Source of the DNA: Paracoccus saliphilus
Lineage (GTDB): Bacteria; Pseudomonadota; Alphaproteobacteria; Rhodobacterales; Rhodobacteraceae
Reading direction: 5' to 3'
Assembly: GCA_003255745.1 (NCBI GenBank)
Contig: KZ836065.1
Coordinates: 1-38,446 of the forward strand
Length of the DNA stretch: 38,446 nucleotides
The notes beneath the pieces were generated by a model. It saw nothing but the letters and a program-made list of their open reading frames with translations. It made no database searches and had not been told where the DNA came from. A program made the position numbers and the translations under genes. Below, piece by piece: positions 33,412-38,446 of this stretch. Positions within the stretch are counted from its first letter, which is position 1. Every line of letters starts with the position of its first letter.

Positions 33412-34415
33412 GTCCGGCTCCGTTCGGCGGCCTGCATGCGGTGGCTGTCGCGCCACAGCCGCCATTCCCCCGCGATGCGGGGCGATTGCAGGATCAGGAT
33501 CACCAGCACCAGCCCCGCCTTGATGACGAGGTTGTATTCCGACGGAAAGCCCGCCAGCAGGATGCCGGTCCCGATGGTCTGGATGATCAGCGCCCCCAAA
33601 ACCGAGGCCGCCACAGAAAAGCGCCCGCCCAGCAGCGAATTGCCCCCGATGACGACCGCCAGGATCGCGTCCAGCTCCAGCCACAGGCCGGCATTGTTCG
33701 CATCGGCGCCGCGGATGTCAGCGGTGACGATGATCCCGGCCAGCGCCGCGCAGACGCCTGAGGCGACATAGACCGCGATCAGCAGCACCGTCGCGTTGAC
33801 GCCCGCCAGTGCCGAGGCGCGGCGGTTGACACCCACCGCCTCGATCAGCAGGCCAAGCGCGCTGCGCCGGATCACCAGTGTCACGGCGCAGGCGGTCAGC
33901 ACCCAGACAAGGGTCGGGACCGGCAGGCCCACAGCGGTCCCCGAGCCGAGCCAGGCAAAGCCGGGATCCGTGAACGTCAGGATGCGCCCTTCGGTGATCA
34001 GCTGCGCCACGCCCCGGCCCATCGTCATCAGGATCAGGGTCGCAACAAAAGGCTGGATCCCCACGATTGCGACCAGCACCCCGTTCCAAAGGCCCGCCGC
34101 CGCCCCTGCGGCCAAAGCCAACAGCAGCGCGATTATCGGCCCCTGCCCCGCCACGATGGCCCAGGCCGCCGTGGCCCCGCAGATCGCCATGATGGCGCCG
34201 ACCGACAAATCGATCCCGCGCGTCGCGATGACCAGGGTCATGCCGATGGCCAGCAGCGCGACGGGCGCGCCGCGTTTCAACACGTCGATGACCGGTCCGA
34301 CCAACCGCCCCTCATTCACCTGAACGGTCAGGAAGCCTGGGTAGAACACTGAAATCAATGCAATCAGCGCCGCCAAGGCCAGCAGTTGCGGGGCGATACG
34401 TGACAGGAGTGTCAT
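33408..34415 (-). CDS. Sugar ABC permease, YtfT type
   Basis: A 335-aa CUT2 permease with the GMTLVIATRGIDLSVGAIMA motif, and VVIGGNSLLGGRFSV near the C-terminus. It overlaps the ATPase gene upstream and the second permease downstream by four bases each, so the transporter genes form one tight operon. Confidence 0.92.
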   Translation of the reverse strand: MTLLSRIAPQLLALAALIALISVFYPGFLTVQVNEGRLVGPVIDVLKRGAPVALLAIGMTLVIATRGIDLSVGAIMAICGATAAWAIVAGQGPIIALLLALAAGAAAGLWNGVLVAIVGIQPFVATLILMTMGRGVAQLITEGRILTFTDPGFAWLGSGTAVGLPVPTLVWVLTACAVTLVIRRSALGLLIEAVGVNRRASALAGVNATVLLIAVYVASGVCAALAGIIVTADIRGADANNAGLWLELDAILAVVIGGNSLLGGRFSVAASVLGALIIQTIGTGILLAGFPSEYNLVIKAGLVLVILILQSPRIAGEWRLWRDSHRMQAAERSRT

Positions 34416-35908
34416 GCCGCGGCCCCCTCTTGTGCGATGGCGCGCATGATCTGGTCGCCTGTGACCTGCTGGCCCGTCAGCTGCGCCACATGACGCCGGT
34501 CGCGCAGCACGATCACTCGGTCAGAGACGGCCACAAGTTCGTCAATCTCGCTGCTGATGACCAGAACGGACATGCCTTGCGCCGTCAGCGTGCGGATCAG
34601 GCGCAGGATCTGGGCATGGGCGCCCACGTCGATGCCGCGCGTTGGTTCGTCGAGGATCAGAAAGCGCGGGTTCATGGCCAGCCAGCGGGCCAGGACGGCC
34701 TTTTGCTGGTTCCCGCCCGACAACTCGCCGATTGCCTTTTCGCGGTCCGAAGTCCGAATATCCAGGCGGCGGATGTATTCGTCGGCCAGTTGGTTCTGTT
34801 CAGACCGCGGGATCGGGCGCGACCAGCCGCGCCGTGCCTGCAGGGCCAGGATGATGTTTTCTCGGATCGACAGGTCCCCCACGATGCCATCGGTCTTGCG
34901 ATCCTCGGGGGCGAACCCGAAGCCGGCGGCGATGGCGGCACGGGGGCTGCGCAAATCGACCGCCCCGTTGGCGTCCCGGACCGTCCCGGTCTGCGCCGGC
35001 CGCAGGCCGAACAACAGTTCTGCCGTTTCGGTCCGGCCCGAACCCAGAAGGCCCGCCAGCCCCACAACCTCGCCCTGCCCCACGGTCAGATCAAAAGGCG
35101 CGATCACGCCGTCCCGGCCCAGGCCCTCGATCCGCAGCAGCGCAGGCGCGGCGTCGGCATCGGGGGCGCGCGTGACCGGGGCTGCATGGTCCAGGTCGCG
35201 GCCCAGCATGTGCTGGATCAGCGACATGCGGTCCAGGCGGGCAGTGGCCTCGGTCACGATCTTGCGGCCATTGCGCAGGATGGTGACGCGGTCGGTCAAT
35301 TCAAAGACCTGATCCAGGAAATGCGACACGAAGATGATCCCCAGGCCGCGATCACGCAGCCCGCGCACCACGTCAAAGACCATCTCGACCTCGCGCCGGT
35401 CCAGGCTGGCCGTCGGTTCATCCAGGATCAGCACCTTGCCCGACTGCGCCACCGCACGCGCGATGGCCACGATCTGCTGGATGGCCACGGAATAAGCGCC
35501 AAGGTCGCGGCCGACATCGATCTCCAGCCCGTACTGTCGCAGCAGCCGGTCCGCCTCGCGCCGCATGGCGCGGCCGTCGATCAGGCCCATGCGGCGCGGC
35601 TCGGCCCCGAACATCAGGTTCTGGGCGACCGTCAGGTTGGGCAGCAGGTTGACCTCCTGATAAACGGTGCCGATGCCCAACTGCCGCGCCTCGAGCGTGG
35701 AGCGGGGGTCGATCGGCGCCCCTTCCATCGTGATCGTGCCGCCGTCGCGCCGATATGCCCCGGTCAGGCACTTGATCAGCGTGGATTTGCCGGCGCCGTT
35801 TTCCCCCAGCAGGGCATGGACTTCGCCCGCCGCGATGTCCAGATCGACCTCGTCCAGCGCCCGCGTGCCCGGAAAGGTCTTGGTCAGAGATCGGATGGAA
35901 AGCAGCAT
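34412..35908 (-). CDS. Sugar ABC transporter ATPase with two nucleotide domains, YtfR type
   Basis: A 498-aa fused ATPase. The first domain has Walker A GENGAGKST and Walker B VLILDEPTASLD with a degenerate signature (YSVAIQQIVAIARA). The second domain has the signature LSGGNQQKAVLARW and Walker B FLILDEPTRGID, but GSGRTE instead of a full Walker A, the usual CUT2 asymmetry. The start at 35908 (MLLSIRSLTKTFPGTRALDE) is chosen because upstream in-frame sequence is not coding in style. It follows the binding-protein gene after a stem-loop. Confidence 0.93.
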   Translation of the reverse strand: MLLSIRSLTKTFPGTRALDEVDLDIAAGEVHALLGENGAGKSTLIKCLTGAYRRDGGTITMEGAPIDPRSTLEARQLGIGTVYQEVNLLPNLTVAQNLMFGAEPRRMGLIDGRAMRREADRLLRQYGLEIDVGRDLGAYSVAIQQIVAIARAVAQSGKVLILDEPTASLDRREVEMVFDVVRGLRDRGLGIIFVSHFLDQVFELTDRVTILRNGRKIVTEATARLDRMSLIQHMLGRDLDHAAPVTRAPDADAAPALLRIEGLGRDGVIAPFDLTVGQGEVVGLAGLLGSGRTETAELLFGLRPAQTGTVRDANGAVDLRSPRAAIAAGFGFAPEDRKTDGIVGDLSIRENIILALQARRGWSRPIPRSEQNQLADEYIRRLDIRTSDREKAIGELSGGNQQKAVLARWLAMNPRFLILDEPTRGIDVGAHAQILRLIRTLTAQGMSVLVISSEIDELVAVSDRVIVLRDRRHVAQLTGQQVTGDQIMRAIAQEGAAA

Positions 35909-35927
35909 GAAGGACCCCCCGGTGGAC

Positions 35928-35960
35928 AAGGGCCGGGCCGCGCCAGGGCGCCCCGGCCTT
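35928..35960 (-). terminator. Intercistronic stem-loop after binding-protein gene
   Basis: AAGGgCCGGG pairs with CCCGGCCTT (one bulged G) in the 58-bp gap between the binding-protein and ATPase genes. Probably mRNA stabilising or partly terminating. Confidence 0.5.
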
Positions 35961-35966
35961 CGGCTG

Positions 35967-36926
35967 TCAGTAGCCCAGGTCCTTGCGGCGGTCGTATTCG
36001 CCCTGCGGATCATCGGCGGCGGTATAAAGCTTGGATTCCGTCTGGATGAACTTCGGCGGCTCGGTTCCGTCGGCCCAGTAGGCGGCCAGCGCGTCAAAGG
36101 CCGGTCCGGCCATGTTGGGCGTCAGCTCGACCGTCGCATTGGCCTCACCCGCCGCCATCGCCTGGAAGATGTCGGGCACGGCATCGATCGATACGACCAG
36201 AATGTCCTCGCCCGGCTTCAATCCGGCCTCCTTGATGGCTTGGATCGCGCCCACGGCCATGTCGTCGTTATGGGCGTAAAGCGCGCAGATGTCCTTGCCG
36301 CCGTTCTCGGCCTGAAGGAAACTTTCCATGACCTCCTTGCCCTGCGCGCGGGTAAAGTCGCCGGTCTGGCTGCGCACGATCTCCAGGTTGTCGTGGCTTG
36401 CGATTGCGGTTTCGAAGCCGGTCTTGCGGTCGATGGCGGGGCTGGAGCCGGTCGTGCCCTGCAGTTCGACGATGCGGCAATCCTTGCCGGCCACCTCGTC
36501 GGCCAGCCACTGGCCGGCGACCTCGCCCTCGTGGACCAGGTCCGAACCCACGGCGGTCAGGTACAGGTCCTCGCTGCTGTCGACCTTGCGGTCCAGCAGC
36601 ACGACCGGGATCTCGGCCTCCTTGGCCTCCTCCAGAACCGAATCCCAACCCGTCGCCACCACGGGGGCCAGCAGGATCGCGTCCACGCCCTGCGCGATAA
36701 AGGACCGGATTGCGGCGATCTGGTTTTCCTGCCGCTGCTGCGCATCCGAGAATTGCAGCTGGATGCCGCGTTCTTCGGCCTGCTGCCGTGTCAGCGTCGT
36801 TTCCGCGGCGCGCCAGCCGGATTCCGACCCGATCTGGGAAAAGCCGACAGTCTCGCCCTCGGCCATCGCCATCGTGGCGGATATCGCCAGGGTCGCGGCC
36901 GAGGTCATCAGGAATGTTCTTCTCAT
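35967..36926 (-). CDS. Periplasmic sugar-binding protein, YtfQ type
   Basis: A 319-aa periplasmic binding protein of the ribose/galactofuranose class. The signal peptide MRRTFLMTSAATLAISATMA ends near MAEGE. Typical blocks are VGFSQIGSESGWRAAETTLT, AIRSFIAQGVDAILLAPVVA, YAHNDDMAVGAIQAI and a PDIFQ loop. E. coli YtfQ binds furanose forms of galactose and arabinose (family knowledge), which suits an arabinofuranosidase locus. A good GGAGG precedes the ATG at 36926. First gene of the transporter operon, after the dehydrogenase gene. Confidence 0.93.
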   Translation of the reverse strand: MRRTFLMTSAATLAISATMAMAEGETVGFSQIGSESGWRAAETTLTRQQAEERGIQLQFSDAQQRQENQIAAIRSFIAQGVDAILLAPVVATGWDSVLEEAKEAEIPVVLLDRKVDSSEDLYLTAVGSDLVHEGEVAGQWLADEVAGKDCRIVELQGTTGSSPAIDRKTGFETAIASHDNLEIVRSQTGDFTRAQGKEVMESFLQAENGGKDICALYAHNDDMAVGAIQAIKEAGLKPGEDILVVSIDAVPDIFQAMAAGEANATVELTPNMAGPAFDALAAYWADGTEPPKFIQTESKLYTAADDPQGEYDRRKDLGY

Positions 36927-36972
36927 CTTTTCCTCCTCCATGTTGGTCGTTGTTGCGCGCGTCCGTCTTCCC

Positions 36973-38446
36973 TTAGTCGCGCAGGTCTTTCGGCAGCAGG
37001 GCCTCGGGGATGTTCTGGAAGCAGACCGGCCGCAGGAAGCGGCGGATCGCCAGGGTCCCGACGCTGGTTGCGCCGAAATTCGTCGATGCCGGGTAGGGAC
37101 CGCCGTGAACCATCGCATCCGCCACCTCGACGCCCGTGGCCCAGCCATCGGCCAGCACCCGGCCCGCCTTGCGTTCCAGCACAGGCATCAGCCGGGCGGC
37201 CAGCGGGGTATCCCTCTCCTCCATCTGCAGCGTGATGGTCAGCTGCCCCTCCAGGCCGCGCGCCACCTCCAGCATCTCGTCATCCGAGGCCACCGTCACG
37301 ATCAGCCCAAGCGGCCCGAAAACCTCTTCGCCAAGCGCATGATCGGCCAGGAAGGCGGCCGCGGTGGTGCGGAACACCGCCGGCCTGGCATTGCGGCCTT
37401 CGCTGTCGGCGGCCATGACGGGATCGGCCAGGCCGGCGATACGCGCGGTCCCGTCGCGATAGGCCGCCGCGATGCCGTCGGTCAGCATGACCTGCGCGGG
37501 GCTGTCCTGCAGCGCCTGCCGGGCGTTGTCGACAAAGGCGTCGGCGTCGGCCTCGGGCAGGACCAGCAGCCCGGGATTGGTGCAGAACTGCCCCGCGCCC
37601 ATTGTCAGGCTGCCGACCCAGCCCTGCGCGATCTGCGCCCCCCGCGCCTGCAGGGCATGGGACAAAAGGAAGCAGGGGTTGATGCTGCCCAGTTCGCCAA
37701 AGAACGGGATCGGCTCGGGCCGGGCCGCGCAGAGGTCGAACAGCGCACGCCCGCCCCGAAGGCTGCCGGTGAAGCCCACGGCCTTGATCAGCGGATGCTG
37801 GACCAGCGCCTCGCCCGACCGCGTGGCTGTCACCGTGGATGAAGGAAAAGACGCCGCCCGGCATGCCGCATTTGCGGATGGCGGCGTGGATGGCGGCGGC
37901 GATGATCTCTCCGGTGCCGGGATGCGCCGGGTGGCCCTTCAGGACCACGGGGCAGCCTGCCGCAAGCGCCGACGCGGTGTCCCCGCCGGCCGTCGAGAAG
38001 GCCAGCGGAAAGTTCGAGGCGCCGAACACGGCCACGGGGCCGATCGGGCGCTGGATCATCCGCAGGTCCGGGCGCGGCAGCGGCTGGCGGTCGGGCAAGG
38101 CCGCGTCGTGACGGCGGTCCAGATAGGCGCCGTCGCGGATGTGGCTGGCGAACAGCCGCAACTGACCGCTGGTGCGGCCGCGCTCGCCCTGCAGGCGCGC
38201 CTCGGGCAGGCCGGTTTCCTGCGTGCCGATGCGGGTGATCTCCTCGGCGCGGGACTCGATCTCGTCGGCGATAGCCTCCAGGAAGCGTCGCGCGCTGGTC
38301 GCGGCTGGTGGCCGCGAAACCCTCAAGGGCCGCGTCGGCGGCGGCGCAGGCCTGGGCGACCAGCTCGGGCGTGCCGACCGAGTATTCATGCGCCTGCCCC
38401 GTTGCGGGGGCCGAGGAAAAACGGCCCTCGGTCCGGATCTTCTCGC
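36973..38446 (-). pseudogene. Alpha-ketoglutaric semialdehyde dehydrogenase, two apparent frameshifts, 5' end outside window
   Basis: An aldehyde dehydrogenase of the KGSADH type, which oxidises 2-oxoglutarate semialdehyde, the last step of oxidative L-arabinose breakdown. It is readable in three frames. [20 protein letters not shown] to TSRDQRA (38446 to about 38290) is followed by [20 protein letters not shown] to [15 protein letters not shown] (to about 37815), then [20 protein letters not shown] to LLPKDLRD. Each junction needs one base removed: an extra A near 38287-38291, and an extra base at 37813-37816 on the plus strand. Active residues (GELGS Glu, GQFCTNPG Cys) are intact. Either a recent double mutation or sequencing error; the latter cannot be excluded. 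Confidence 0.85.

Noticed and set aside
34672..35067. Degenerate first-domain signature in the YtfR-type ATPase as a sign of inactivation
   Set aside because: Asymmetric nucleotide sites are normal for this transporter class.

Overview
The window is GC-rich, dense alphaproteobacterial DNA that looks like a Paracoccus or close relative (Rhodobacterales). The evidence is codon use, a minCDE operon with ATGA overlaps, two Ku proteins with a PE-LIG-POL LigD, stachydrine-type demethylase genes, and alphaproteobacterial IS21 and IS5 relics. I see no rRNA, tRNA, CRISPR array or phage. The genus is an inference from gene content, not from a database match.

Left part (1-12.2 kb). A GH31 glycosidase is broken by an 11-bp tandem duplication. 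It is followed by a phospholipase D family protein, a bestrophin-like channel, a DUF3606 protein, and a non-homologous end-joining set (ku, ligD, and a second ku in convergent orientation). Then come minC-minD-minE and a membrane-anchored alpha/beta hydrolase.

Middle (12.2-21.1 kb). An SDR oxidoreductase and an IS5-type transposase relic lie in decayed intergenic DNA. An ornithine-cyclodeaminase-family gene follows a large flavin/Fe-S demethylase of the DgcA/StcD type, with a divergent TetR regulator and two dyads between them. Next is a heavy-metal module: a MerR-type regulator divergent from a Zn/Cd/Pb P-type ATPase, with a 19-bp-spaced MerR-type promoter over a CTCTAG/CTAGAG dyad.

IS21 region (21.1-24.8 kb). 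An almost gene-free stretch holds a perfect 19-bp inverted repeat. An IS21-family element follows, with good 62-bp terminal inverted repeats and a CGCTAG target duplication, but with dead istA and istB. Most of the damage is five short palindromic insertions of two sequence families. Three share the 13-nt loop GCCATNGGTCCGA; the other two form a separate, roughly 41-nt family in opposite orientations. This is the most unusual thing in the window.

Right part (24.8-38.4 kb). This is an L-arabinose/arabinan utilisation locus: an FCD-type GntR regulator; a MalFGK/Ugp-type ABC importer (two permeases, binding protein, ATPase) with a cytoplasmic GH51 arabinofuranosidase; then a second ABC importer of the YtfQRT-YjfF furanose type with an aldose 1-epimerase; and an alpha-ketoglutaric semialdehyde dehydrogenase. 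Inferred scheme: arabino-oligosaccharides enter by the first importer and are cut inside the cell, free (possibly furanose) arabinose enters by the second, the epimerase equilibrates anomers, and the dehydrogenase finishes the oxidative pathway. A perfect GntR-FCD operator (TTGTCCTACAA) lies in front of the GH51 gene. The dehydrogenase reading frame carries two apparent +1 frameshifts.
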